Source of the DNA: Alphaproteobacteria bacterium
Lineage (GTDB): Bacteria > Pseudomonadota > Alphaproteobacteria > Reyranellales > Reyranellaceae
Reading direction: 5' to 3'
DNA length: 64,000 nucleotides
Assembly: GCA_016869975.1 (NCBI GenBank)
Contig: VGCZ01000020.1
Location: 31,724-95,723, forward strand
Shown here: positions 16,068-24,037 of the stretch, piece after piece
Position numbering within the stretch: position 1 is the stretch's first letter
Layout of the letters: every line of letters begins with the position of its first letter
Position numbers and translations under genes: made by a program
The notes under the pieces: model-generated
Databases searched by the model: none
The model's input: the letters and a program-made list of their open reading frames with translations, nothing else
What the model was told of the DNA's origin: nothing

Positions 16068-17753
16068 TCACGCCGCGCGGCCGTGCCGCAGCACGCGGCC
16101 GGGCAGACGGTCGTTGGCGCCGAGCACGTCCTTGTCGTGCTGGCGGATCAGCGCGCCGTTGACCACCACGGCATCGATACCGATGGCGTCGGCCACCAGG
16201 CGGTCGGCGCCGCCGGGCAGGTCGTAGACGCGACGCAGCGGCGTCGGTGCCACCGTGGTCGGATCGAAGACGACGATGTCGGCCGGCCGGCCGAGCGCGA
16301 GCAGGCCACGATCCTTGATGCCGAACAGCTCGGCCGGACGCTGCGTCAGCATGTGCACGCCCTGCTCGAGGCCGAAGACGCGCTTCTCGCGCACCCACTT
16401 GGCGAGGAAATAGGTTGAGTAGCAAGCGTCGCAGAGCTGGCTGGCGTGTGCGCCGGCGTCGGACAGGGCGACGACGGTGTTGCCATCCTTCAGCAATTCC
16501 TCGACCTCGGCCTCGTCGTGGTTGATCAGCGCGATGCGCAGGCGCGGCTCGAGGTTGGCGTCGAGGGCCAGGTCGAGCGCGAAGTCGAGCGGGCTCTTGC
16601 CGGCCTTGCGCGCCGCGGCGAGCAACGGTTGCTCCTCCAGGCTGCGATCCTTGGGCGACCAGGTGATGGTCGAGCGCTCCGCCCACGTCCGCAGGAACGG
16701 CAGGAGCTGCTCGTTGACACTGTTGCGGAACGCCGGGTCGCGATAGGCGCGGATGCGCGCGCCCGGGCTCTTGGCCTCCTCGGCGGCGAGCTGGTTGAAC
16801 AGCTTCATCGACTCGAACGGGAAGGGGCTCGCCCAGTTGAACTCGAAGAACAAAGGCCGGCAGCTCACTTGCGGGATCACGTCGGCGCCGGATTTCTTGT
16901 GCTCCCAGGTCTTGTCGAGATACTTGCGGTGCGAGCCCGGTCCGGTGAGGCCGGCCAGCAGCGCGGTCCAGGTGACGCGGATGCCGCGCTCGCGCGACAG
17001 CTTCGACATCTCCTCGATGAAGAACTCCTTGCCGAAGGTGACCTGCATCAGCGGCGCGCCGCCTTCCTTGGCGGCGCTCGCCAGGGTCTCGATCTCCTCG
17101 TAGCTCGCCTGCCGGCTGGGCACGGGCCGGCCCGCGTAGCCGTTGTGGGTGATCGCCTTGGAGGTGGCGAAGCCCAGCGCGCCCGCCTTCACGGCCTCGA
17201 GCACCGTGCGGCGCATGGTGTCGATTTCCTCGGCCGTCGCGGCGCGCTCGGTCGAGGCCTCGCCCATGGTGTGCAGGCGCAGCGGCGTGTGGCCGACGAA
17301 GACGCCGAGGTTGATGGCGCTGCCGCTTCTCTCCAGCGTATCGAGATATTGCGGGAAGCTCTCGAAGCCCCAGTCGTCGCCCAACCCGGCTTCGAGCGCC
17401 GCGAGACTCATGCCCTCGACGTTCTCCAGGGTCTGCATGATGCGCTTGCGGTCGGCCGGCCGCGTGGGCGCAACGCCGAAGCCGCAATTGCCCATGACGG
17501 CGCTGGTCACGCCGTGCCACGGCGAGATACTGGCGCCGCGGTCCCACAGGATCTGCGCGTCGTAGTGAGTGTGGACGTCGACGAAGCCTGGTGCCACGAC
17601 GCGGCCCTTGGCGTCGACGGTGCGGGCGGCCTGGCCCTCGGCCTTGCCCAGGGCGACAACCTTGCCGTCCTTGACGCCAACATCGCCTTTGAAGGCCGCC
17701 TTGCCGCTGCCGTCGACGATCTCGCCGCCGACGATCTTGAGGTCGTAATCCAT
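16068..17753 (-). CDS. N-acyl-D-amino-acid deacylase family amidohydrolase (copy 2)
   Basis: This 561-residue enzyme is of the same family as its downstream neighbour. DVHTHYDAQ has H61 and H63, MGNCGFGVAP has C90, and LSDAGAHASQLCDACYST includes the catalytic Asp region. The C-terminus, RRVYDLPGGADRLVADAIGI, is the usual metal-dependent hydrolase closing strand. ATG 17753 has GGGAG upstream. It is the first gene of the leftward group and is divergent from the dehydrogenase at 17946 with a 192-bp gap that must hold both promoters. Substrate specificity is unknown. Confidence 0.9.
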   Translation of the reverse strand: MDYDLKIVGGEIVDGSGKAAFKGDVGVKDGKVVALGKAEGQAARTVDAKGRVVAPGFVDVHTHYDAQILWDRGASISPWHGVTSAVMGNCGFGVAPTRPADRKRIMQTLENVEGMSLAALEAGLGDDWGFESFPQYLDTLERSGSAINLGVFVGHTPLRLHTMGEASTERAATAEEIDTMRRTVLEAVKAGALGFATSKAITHNGYAGRPVPSRQASYEEIETLASAAKEGGAPLMQVTFGKEFFIEEMSKLSRERGIRVTWTALLAGLTGPGSHRKYLDKTWEHKKSGADVIPQVSCRPLFFEFNWASPFPFESMKLFNQLAAEEAKSPGARIRAYRDPAFRNSVNEQLLPFLRTWAERSTITWSPKDRSLEEQPLLAAARKAGKSPLDFALDLALDANLEPRLRIALINHDEAEVEELLKDGNTVVALSDAGAHASQLCDACYSTYFLAKWVREKRVFGLEQGVHMLTQRPAELFGIKDRGLLALGRPADIVVFDPTTVAPTPLRRVYDLPGGADRLVADAIGIDAVVVNGALIRQHDKDVLGANDRLPGRVLRHGRAA

Positions 17754-17945
17754 GGCGTTCTCCCGAGCGGCCGGTGGAAGCTGAATGCCCATTCATCATG
17801 GACGGCCGGGTGGATGGGGGCAACCATACAGCGCTGCGTCGAGGTCAAGCGTCCTATGCGCGCCGAACCGCCAAGCGGCAATGCGCCGTCGCGTCGGCGC
17901 GGGAAATTGGCTAAGCCTGCGCGCAACGGAATGTGGGAGCGGGAT

Positions 17946-19016
17946 ATGGCGTCGAAGCACAGAATCGCGGTGATCGCCGGCGATGGTATCGGCAAGGAAG
18001 TGGTGCCGGCGGGCATCGAGGTGGTCGAGGCCGCTGGCCGGCGCTTCGGTGTCGAGTTCCAATGGACCGAATTCGACTGGAGCTGCGAGCGCTACAGCAA
18101 GACTGGGGAAATGATGCCGAAGGATGGGCTCGACCAGCTCAAGCCCTTCGAGTCGATCTTCCTCGGCGCCGTGGGCTGGCCTGGTGTGCCGGATCACATT
18201 TCGCTTTGGGGGCTTCTGATTCCGATCCGCCGCGGCTTCGATCAATACGCCAACGTGCGGCCGGTGCGCCTGTTCGAGGGCGTCTCGTGCCCGCTGGCGG
18301 GCCGCAAGCCGGGCGAGATCGACTTCTACGTCGTGCGCGAGAACACCGAGGGCGAGTACTCCTCGATCGGCGGCCGCATGCTCGAGGGCACCGATCGCGA
18401 GTTCGTGGTGCAGGAGGCGGTCTTCACCCGCATCGGCACCGACCGCATCATGAAGTACGCCTTCGAGATGGCGACCAGGCGCAAGCGCAAGCACGTCACC
18501 TCCGCCACCAAGTCCAACGGCATCATCTTCTCGATGCCCTACTGGGACGAGCGCTTCGCGGCGATGGCCAAGAACTACCCGGGCGTGACCACCGACGTCT
18601 TCCACATCGATATCCTCACCGCGCACTTCGTGCGCAACCCGCACTGGTTCGACGTCGTGGTCGGCAGCAACCTGTTCGGCGACATCCTTTCCGACCTCGG
18701 GCCAGCGGTGGTCGGCTCGATCGGCATCGCGCCCAGCGGCAACATCAACCCGGAGCGCCTGTTCCCCTCGATGTTCGAGCCGGTGCACGGCTCGGCCCCC
18801 GACATCGCCGGGAAGGGCATCTGCAATCCGATCGGCCAGGTCTGGTCGGGCGCGATGATGCTGGAGCATCTCGGCCACAAGGACGCCGCCGACGCCATCG
18901 TGCGCGCGATCGAGACCGTGCTCGCCGGCGGCGGTCCCAAGACGCCCGACCTCGGCGGCAACGGCGGCACCAAGGACCTGACGCGCGCGCTGGTCGAGGC
19001 GGTGAAGACGGCCTGA
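17946..19016 (+). CDS. Tartrate/isopropylmalate-type NAD-dependent dehydrogenase
   Basis: This 356-residue beta-decarboxylating dehydrogenase most resembles tartrate dehydrogenases/decarboxylases (TtuC/YeaU type). These oxidise a 2R-hydroxyacid with NAD+ and a divalent metal. IAVIAGDGIGKEVVPAG opens the protein and DFYVVRENTEGEYSSIGGR binds substrate. NLFGDILSDLGPAVVGSIG carries the metal-binding aspartates, and EPVHGSAPDIAGKG is the NAD site. The sequence WGLLIPIRRGFDQYANVRPV is typical of the tartrate branch. ATG 17946 follows GGGAG. It heads the rightward operon with the crotonase and hydrolase genes. A 3-isopropylmalate role is less likely because leuC/leuD are absent. Confidence 0.88.
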   Translation: MASKHRIAVIAGDGIGKEVVPAGIEVVEAAGRRFGVEFQWTEFDWSCERYSKTGEMMPKDGLDQLKPFESIFLGAVGWPGVPDHISLWGLLIPIRRGFDQYANVRPVRLFEGVSCPLAGRKPGEIDFYVVRENTEGEYSSIGGRMLEGTDREFVVQEAVFTRIGTDRIMKYAFEMATRRKRKHVTSATKSNGIIFSMPYWDERFAAMAKNYPGVTTDVFHIDILTAHFVRNPHWFDVVVGSNLFGDILSDLGPAVVGSIGIAPSGNINPERLFPSMFEPVHGSAPDIAGKGICNPIGQVWSGAMMLEHLGHKDAADAIVRAIETVLAGGGPKTPDLGGNGGTKDLTRALVEAVKTA

Positions 19017-19018
19017 CC

Positions 19019-19717
19019 ATGCCGGTCAGCCTCGACATCAGCGATGGCCTGGCGACGCTGACTTTCGATGCGCCGCCGGCCAACGCGGTCGACATCGACT
19101 TCACCGAGGCGCTGATCGCGCGGCTCGACACGCTGCGGGCGATGAGCGGCGTCGGCGCGGCCATCGTCACCGGTGCCGGCCGCGCCTTCTGCGCCGGGGT
19201 GAATCTCAAGGTGGTGCCGGGCTACGACGCCGAGGCCAAGCGCGTCATGGTCGGTAACATCAACCGGATGGCCTCGGCGCTCTATGCCTTGCCGTTCCCG
19301 GTCGTCGCCGCAGTCAACGGCCCGGCGATCGGTGGCGGCATGGTGCTGGCGATGGCCTGCGATTTCCGTGTCGCGGCGCGCGAGCACGCCCGTTTCGCGC
19401 TGGCCGAGGTAGCGGCGAACATTCCCTATCCAGCAGTGCCGCTGATCGTGCTGGAGGATTCGCTCGATCCATCGGTGCGCCGCGATCTGATGCTGACCGG
19501 CCGCATCCTAGACGCCAATGGCGCGACAGCGATGCGGATTGTGGATCACGTCGTCGAGGTCGGCGCGCTTCTCGACGCCGCCCGCATGATGGCCACTACG
19601 CTCGCCAAGGCACCGGGCTACGCACGCGTAAAGGCCCAGTTGCGTGCGCCGGCGCTAACACGCATGCGCGCGGTCATAGAGAGGGGCGACGACCCGATGC
19701 TCGAGGAGTGGATCTGA
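19019..19717 (+). CDS. Enoyl-CoA hydratase/isomerase family protein
   Basis: This 232-residue crotonase-fold protein starts two bases after the dehydrogenase stop. AFCAGVNLKVVPGYDAEA and NGPAIGGGMVLAMACDFRVA form the oxyanion hole and CoA pocket. The protein is shorter than typical hydratases (about 260), and the usual catalytic-Glu region reads FALAEVAANIPYP, so the reaction could be hydration, isomerisation or hydrolysis. The position between a hydroxyacid dehydrogenase and a dehalogenase-like hydrolase suggests side-chain catabolism of an acyl-CoA intermediate. Confidence 0.88.
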   Translation: MPVSLDISDGLATLTFDAPPANAVDIDFTEALIARLDTLRAMSGVGAAIVTGAGRAFCAGVNLKVVPGYDAEAKRVMVGNINRMASALYALPFPVVAAVNGPAIGGGMVLAMACDFRVAAREHARFALAEVAANIPYPAVPLIVLEDSLDPSVRRDLMLTGRILDANGATAMRIVDHVVEVGALLDAARMMATTLAKAPGYARVKAQLRAPALTRMRAVIERGDDPMLEEWI

Positions 19718-19719
19718 CG

Positions 19720-20610
19720 ATGTTCCCGGGATTCGAGCGGCGCCGTGCCCGCGTGCCCATGGCAGGCGGGCAGGGCGAGATCCACTACGTGATGGGCGGC
19801 AAGGGGCCGCCTGTGCTGATGCTGCACGGCCATCCGCAGACGTTGTTCATGTGGCACAAGGTGGCGCCCGTGCTGGCCGAGCGCTTTACGATCGTCTGCG
19901 CCGATCTGCGCGGCTATGGCGACAGCGACAAGCCCGAAGGCGACGACAAGCACGAGACGTACTGCAAGCGCGCCATGGCGGCCGACATGGTGGCGCTGAT
20001 GCGCGCGCTTGGCTTCGAGCGCTTCGCGCTGGTCGGGCACGATCGCGGTGGCCGGGTGGGACATAGGCTGTGCCTCGACCATCCCGACGCCGTGCGCCTC
20101 TTCGTGCCGATCGACATTTCACCCACGCTGACGATCTACGAGGCGACCAACCGCGAACTGGCGACGCGCTACTTCCATTGGTTCTTCCTGATTCAGCCCT
20201 ATCCATTCCCGGAGAAGCTGATCGAGCACGACATTGACTTCTACATGCCCTGGATGCTGGGCCAGCGCTGGCGCGCGCCGATCGTGCACGAGCCGGCGGC
20301 GATCGCCGAGTATATCCGCTGCGCCAAGCTGCCCGGCACGATCCACGCCATGTGCGAGGACTACCGCGCCGCCGACAGCATCGACCTCGAGCACGATCGC
20401 GCTGATCTCGCGCCCGATGGAAAGCGCACGCGCTGCCCGATCCACGCGCTGTGGGCCGAGAACGGCATGATCGCCAAGATGTTCAATCCGATCGTCGATT
20501 TCGCGCCCTGGGCGGCGGCGGCGATCACAGGCAAGGCGCTGCCCGGCGGCCACTACCTGCCCGAGGAGTCCTCACGCCAGGTGATTGACGAACTGCACCG
20601 CATCCTCTAG
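19720..20610 (+). CDS. Alpha/beta hydrolase, haloacetate (fluoroacetate) dehalogenase-like
   Basis: This 296-residue alpha/beta hydrolase keeps the residues known to matter in fluoroacetate dehalogenases. Asp108 in GHDRGGR is the nucleophile position, with Arg109 and Arg112 for carboxylate binding and Asp132 as acid. His153-Trp154 (YFHWFF) and Tyr215 (CEDYRA) form the halide-binding triad, and His278 lies in GGHYLPEE. Characterised enzymes hydrolyse fluoro- or chloroacetate to glycolate. ATG 19720 lies 11 bases after GAGGAG inside the end of the crotonase gene; an in-frame GTG at 19708 is an alternative. Activity needs an assay, as epoxide hydrolases are related. Confidence 0.88.
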   Translation: MFPGFERRRARVPMAGGQGEIHYVMGGKGPPVLMLHGHPQTLFMWHKVAPVLAERFTIVCADLRGYGDSDKPEGDDKHETYCKRAMAADMVALMRALGFERFALVGHDRGGRVGHRLCLDHPDAVRLFVPIDISPTLTIYEATNRELATRYFHWFFLIQPYPFPEKLIEHDIDFYMPWMLGQRWRAPIVHEPAAIAEYIRCAKLPGTIHAMCEDYRAADSIDLEHDRADLAPDGKRTRCPIHALWAENGMIAKMFNPIVDFAPWAAAAITGKALPGGHYLPEESSRQVIDELHRIL

Positions 20611-20648
20611 GCCCGCGCCCGCAGCTGCTCCGTCTCAGGAGGAAACCC

Positions 20649-21635
20649 ATGATCTCGCGCCGTCTCATCGCCGCCGCCACGGCCGCCGTTGTCCTAGGCC
20701 TCTCGGGCCAGGCCTTGGCCCAGGCCAACTATCCCGCCAAGACCATCACCGTGGTCGTGCCCTTCGCGGCGGGCGGCCCGACCGACGCGCTGGCGCGTAT
20801 CCTCAGCGCCAAGATGTCCGAGAAGCTCGGCCAGCAGATCATCGTCGACAATGTCGGCGGCGCCGGCGGCACCATCGGCGTCGCCAAGGCCGCGCGCGCG
20901 GCCCCCGACGGCTACACGCTGGCCTTTACCCACATGGGCACGCTGGCGGTCAACATCGCGCTCTACAAGTCGCTACCCTACGACAGCGTGAAGGATTTCG
21001 AGCCGATCGGGCTGGGCGGCACCAACCCGATGGTGCTGGTGGCCAAGAAGGGCCTGCCGGTGAAGGACTTCAAGGAATTTGCCGCCTATGTGAAGGCCAA
21101 CGAAGCCAAGGTGCAGTACGGCATGGCCGGTATCGGCGCGGCCTCGCATCTGGGCGGTCTGATGCTCAACAGCATGATGAAGGTCAACGTGCTGGAGATC
21201 CCCTACAGGGGCACCGCACCGGCGCTGAACGATCTCGTCGCCGGCCAGTTCGATTACATGGTCGACCAGGCAGTCAACGTACTGGCGCAGATCAAGGGCG
21301 GCAACATCATGGCGCTGGGCGTGTCGACCAAGAAGCGGCTCGACGTGCTACCCGACGTGCCGACGATCGACGAGGCCGGCCTGCCGGGCTACGAGGTTGA
21401 GATCTGGAACGGCTTCTTTGCGCCCAAGGGCACGCCCAAGGCGATCATCGACAAGCTCAACGCCGTGCTGACCGAGACCCTGGCCGATCCGGCGATCAGC
21501 AAACGCCTGGCCGAGCTCGCCGTCGTCGTCCCGGGCAAGGCCGAGTCGACGCCCGAGGCGTTGGCCGCGACGCTCAAGGCCTCAATCGACAAGTGGGTGC
21601 CGGCAGTGCGGGCCGCCGGCGTGAAACCGGAATGA
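20649..21635 (+). CDS. Tripartite tricarboxylate transporter substrate-binding protein (Bug/TctC family)
   Basis: This 328-residue periplasmic protein has a signal peptide ending in GQALAQA. The mature part begins YPAKTITVVVPFAAGGPTD, the typical Bug/TctC ligand loop, with further conserved PYRGTAPALNDLVAGQFDYM. Bug proteins bind carboxylates (tricarboxylates, aromatic acids, amino acids), often without a nearby TctAB permease, as here. AGGAGGAAACCC precedes the ATG. It lies 38 bp after the dehalogenase-like gene, so it may capture the substrate of the upstream enzymes. Confidence 0.93.
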   Translation: MISRRLIAAATAAVVLGLSGQALAQANYPAKTITVVVPFAAGGPTDALARILSAKMSEKLGQQIIVDNVGGAGGTIGVAKAARAAPDGYTLAFTHMGTLAVNIALYKSLPYDSVKDFEPIGLGGTNPMVLVAKKGLPVKDFKEFAAYVKANEAKVQYGMAGIGAASHLGGLMLNSMMKVNVLEIPYRGTAPALNDLVAGQFDYMVDQAVNVLAQIKGGNIMALGVSTKKRLDVLPDVPTIDEAGLPGYEVEIWNGFFAPKGTPKAIIDKLNAVLTETLADPAISKRLAELAVVVPGKAESTPEALAATLKASIDKWVPAVRAAGVKPE

Positions 21636-21647
21636 TCTGTTGAACTC

Positions 21648-22418
21648 ATGAGTGTCCTCAAACGCCTGATCGAAGGCTTCGTCGATTTTCGCGCCGGCTA
21701 CTGGCGCGAAAATCAACCGTTGTTCGAGCGCTTGGCGCGCGAGGGGCAGCAGCCCAAGGTCCTGATCGTCGCCTGCGTCGATTCCCGGGTGGACCCTGGC
21801 ATCCTCACCAGCACGAAACCGGGCGACATCTTCACCATTCGCAATGTCGCCGCGATCGTGCCGCCCTACGAGCCGGACGGCCGCCACCACGGCACCAGCG
21901 CGGCGTTGGAGTTCGGCGTGCGTGCGCTGGGCGTCGAGCACATCGTCGTGCTGGGCCACGCGCTGTGCGGCGGCATGCGCGCACTTCTGGCCGAAGACGA
22001 CGCGACGCTGGCGCAGTTCGAGTTCCTCAAGCCATGGACCGAGATTGTTCGCCGCGCCGCCGACACGGTGCGACTGGGCGCGCCCGAGCTCGATGCGGTG
22101 GCGACTCAGAAGGCGGTCGAGCAGGCCGGTGTGGTCGTCTCCATGGGTAACGTACTGACGTTCCCCTGGGTGCGCGAGAAGGTCCAAGCGGGAACCATCG
22201 CCATCCATGGCTGGCACTTCGATTTTCGCAACGGCGAGCTGTCAGCCTTCGATCCCCGCGAGGCGCGTTTCGTGCCGATTGCCGCCGCCAGCGATCCAGA
22301 GCGGTCGATCACGTCGGGCAACGCCGAGCAGCTCGACACCGATCGTCTGCTGTCACATCTGGTAAACAATTTCCGCACCCGCAAGCCCGGCATGATCACG
22401 GCCAGCGGCACGCTGTAG
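21648..22418 (+). CDS. Beta-class carbonic anhydrase
   Basis: This 256-residue cytosolic zinc enzyme interconverts CO2 and bicarbonate. Zinc ligands are C43 (VACVDSRVDP, with the catalytic dyad D45-R47), H104 and C107 (VVLGHALCGGM). IFTIRNVAAIVPPY and GTSAALEFGVRALGVEHI are typical of the class. It starts 12 bp after the Bug gene stop, so it may be the last gene of the operon begun at 17946. A strong hairpin follows its stop. Confidence 0.95.
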   Translation: MSVLKRLIEGFVDFRAGYWRENQPLFERLAREGQQPKVLIVACVDSRVDPGILTSTKPGDIFTIRNVAAIVPPYEPDGRHHGTSAALEFGVRALGVEHIVVLGHALCGGMRALLAEDDATLAQFEFLKPWTEIVRRAADTVRLGAPELDAVATQKAVEQAGVVVSMGNVLTFPWVREKVQAGTIAIHGWHFDFRNGELSAFDPREARFVPIAAASDPERSITSGNAEQLDTDRLLSHLVNNFRTRKPGMITASGTL

Positions 22419-22420
22419 GC

Positions 22421-22459
22421 GTGAAACGGGCGGGACCGTGTGGTCCCGCCCGCTTTCAC
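22421..22459. terminator. Bidirectional hairpin terminator between convergent genes
   Basis: An 11-bp perfect GC stem, CGGGCGGGACC (22427-22437) with GGTCCCGCCCG (22442-22452), is closed by a GTGT loop. It is flanked by GTGAAA and TTTCAC, which pair further. It sits between the carbonic anhydrase stop and the stop of the convergent repeat protein. Confidence 0.85.
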
Positions 22460-23008
22460 TCAGCGCCAGCCGCGCCGGTTGGGCGAGGTGCCCGGGCCGC
22501 CGCGCGGGCCCGGCGGGTTTTCCCAGTTGGTGCCGCGACCGCCGAGCGGGCCAGGCGGATTGTTGTCACGGTCGCGGAAGTAACCGTAGCGCCGGTCGGG
22601 CGAGGCGCCGGGGCCACCACGCGGGCCGGGCGGGTTTTCCCAGTTGGTGCCGCGGCCACCAAGCGGGCCAGGCGGATTGTTGTCACGGTCGCGGAAGTAA
22701 CCGTAGCGCCGGTCGGGTGAGGCACCCGGACCACCGCGCGGGCCCGGCGGGTTTTCCCAGTTGGTACCGGGACCGCCGCGCCAGCCGGGCGGGTTGTTGT
22801 CGCGGTCGTGGAAGTAGCCCCAGCGCCGGTCGGGCGAGGCACCCGGACCACCGCGCGGGCCGGGCGGGTTCTCCCAGTTGGTGCCCGGGCCGCCACGCCA
22901 GCCCGGCGGGTTGTTGTCGAAATCGCGGGCGACGGCCGGAGCCGTCGCGATCAGGGCGACCAGGATCGCCGAGGCAGCGGCGAGGGCGCCATTTTTGCCG
23001 AATCGCAT
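22460..23008 (-). CDS. Secreted Pro/Gly/Asn-rich protein of four 39-residue tandem repeats
   Basis: This 182-residue protein belongs to no family I recognise. A signal peptide (about 1-28, ending PAVARD) is followed by four repeats at residues 31-69, 70-108, 109-147 and 148-182. Each starts DNNPPG, continues GTNWENPPGPRGGPG, then S-P-x-R-R and an aromatic GYF before D-R. Repeats 1 and 2 read PPGWRGGPG, and 3 and 4 read PPGPLGGRG. The composition predicts a disordered, basic, extracytoplasmic chain. I start at ATG 23008 because AAGGAG lies nine bases upstream; ATG 23026 is also in frame. The DNA repeat unit is 117 bp. Confidence 0.8.
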   Translation of the reverse strand: MRFGKNGALAAASAILVALIATAPAVARDFDNNPPGWRGGPGTNWENPPGPRGGPGASPDRRWGYFHDRDNNPPGWRGGPGTNWENPPGPRGGPGASPDRRYGYFRDRDNNPPGPLGGRGTNWENPPGPRGGPGASPDRRYGYFRDRDNNPPGPLGGRGTNWENPPGPRGGPGTSPNRRGWR

Positions 23009-23128
23009 GGTCCTGAACTCCTTCATGACCGCCGGAAATTCGGCTGGTCTGACAGGAGGTACGGATTGCTCAACGCGCCGATCCCCGGCGGCCAGGCGAA
23101 ATTTCTCCCGGGGATGTTCAGGCGCCTC

Positions 23129-24037
23129 CTAGCGTACTAGTGGCGGCCGGCCGCCGGGCAGTCGCAGCAGGTCGGTCGCCAGCGCCGTGCCGGCGAGGAT
23201 CAGCGGGCCGCCCAGCAGCAGGCCGGGGCGGATGCGCTCGTCGAGCAACAGGACCGCCCACAGCGCGCCGAACAGCGGGATGAGGTAGGTGACGGTCATC
23301 GCCCGGGTCGGGCCGATATCGGCGATCAGGCGGAAGTTCAGCAGGTAGGCGGCGCCGGTGCACAGCACGCCCAGCGCGCCAGCGGCGAGCCAGATGGCGG
23401 GTGGCGGGAAGGCTGTCGGCGGCGACAGCGGCACCAGAGGCGCGGCCACGAGCGACGCCGCGATCATAGCCCCCAACGCGTTGTCGAAAGCATCGGTGCG
23501 GATCGTGCGTGCCTTCAGGTAGACGCCGACCACGCCATAGAGAAATGGGGCGACCAGCGCCGCGGCCAGGGCGCTGGCGATGCGCGTGACGTCGCCCACG
23601 ACCCGCGACTCCAGGATGGCTTCAGCCGACAGGATCGCCACACCGGCGAACCCGAGCATCAGCCCAAGGGCGACCGAGCGCGCGATCGGCGTGCGCAGCC
23701 ACAGCGCGGCCAGCCCGGCGGTGAAGGCGGGTGCCAGCGCGTTGAACAACGCCAGCAGCGAGGCGGGCAGGGTCAGCGCGGCGTAGGCGAACAGCAGGAA
23801 GGGCAACGCGGAGTTCAGGGTGCCGACCAGCAGGAAATGGCCGGCGTCGCGCCGCGTGTTGAGCTGTCGACGCAGGACAACGGCGACCAAGGCGAGGAAC
23901 AGCGCGGCCAATCCTAGGCGCAGCGCGATCAGGGCCACGGGTCCGAGATACGGCACGGCCATGGCGACCAGCGCGAAGGAGCCGCCCCACAGTGCGCCCA
24001 AGGTCAGCAGGCGCGATGCGCTCGCGGCGTCGATCAA
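23129..24037 (-). CDS. EamA/DMT family transporter
   Basis: This ten-helix inner-membrane protein has 302 residues. ALWGGSFALVAMAVPYLGPV opens repeat one, and LNSALPFLLFAYAALTLPA and AYLLNFRLIADIGPTRAMTV are typical DMT segments. The latter, with the following YLIPLFGALWAVLLLDERI, closely matches YdcZ/RhaT-like EamA exporters. The start is TTG 24037, whose TTGA overlaps the stop of the upstream GST gene; no ATG or GTG is available nearby. Translational coupling to the GST suggests export of a conjugate or detoxified compound, which is inference only. Confidence 0.88.
   Translation of the reverse strand: MIDAASASRLLTLGALWGGSFALVAMAVPYLGPVALIALRLGLAALFLALVAVVLRRQLNTRRDAGHFLLVGTLNSALPFLLFAYAALTLPASLLALFNALAPAFTAGLAALWLRTPIARSVALGLMLGFAGVAILSAEAILESRVVGDVTRIASALAAALVAPFLYGVVGVYLKARTIRTDAFDNALGAMIAASLVAAPLVPLSPPTAFPPPAIWLAAGALGVLCTGAAYLLNFRLIADIGPTRAMTVTYLIPLFGALWAVLLLDERIRPGLLLGGPLILAGTALATDLLRLPGGRPPLVR

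Noticed and set aside
16446..17945. Long plus-strand frame antisense to the amidohydrolase and in frame with the dehydrogenase
   Set aside because: Composition is Ala/Gly/Arg-rich with no recognisable domain, as expected opposite a high-GC gene; the dehydrogenase begins at 17946 with its own ribosome-binding site.
22421..23016. Plus-strand repetitive frames opposite the 39-residue repeat protein
   Set aside because: The repeats are the same DNA read on the wrong strand; only the minus strand shows a signal peptide and ribosome-binding site. The direct repeats are too long and coding to be a CRISPR array.
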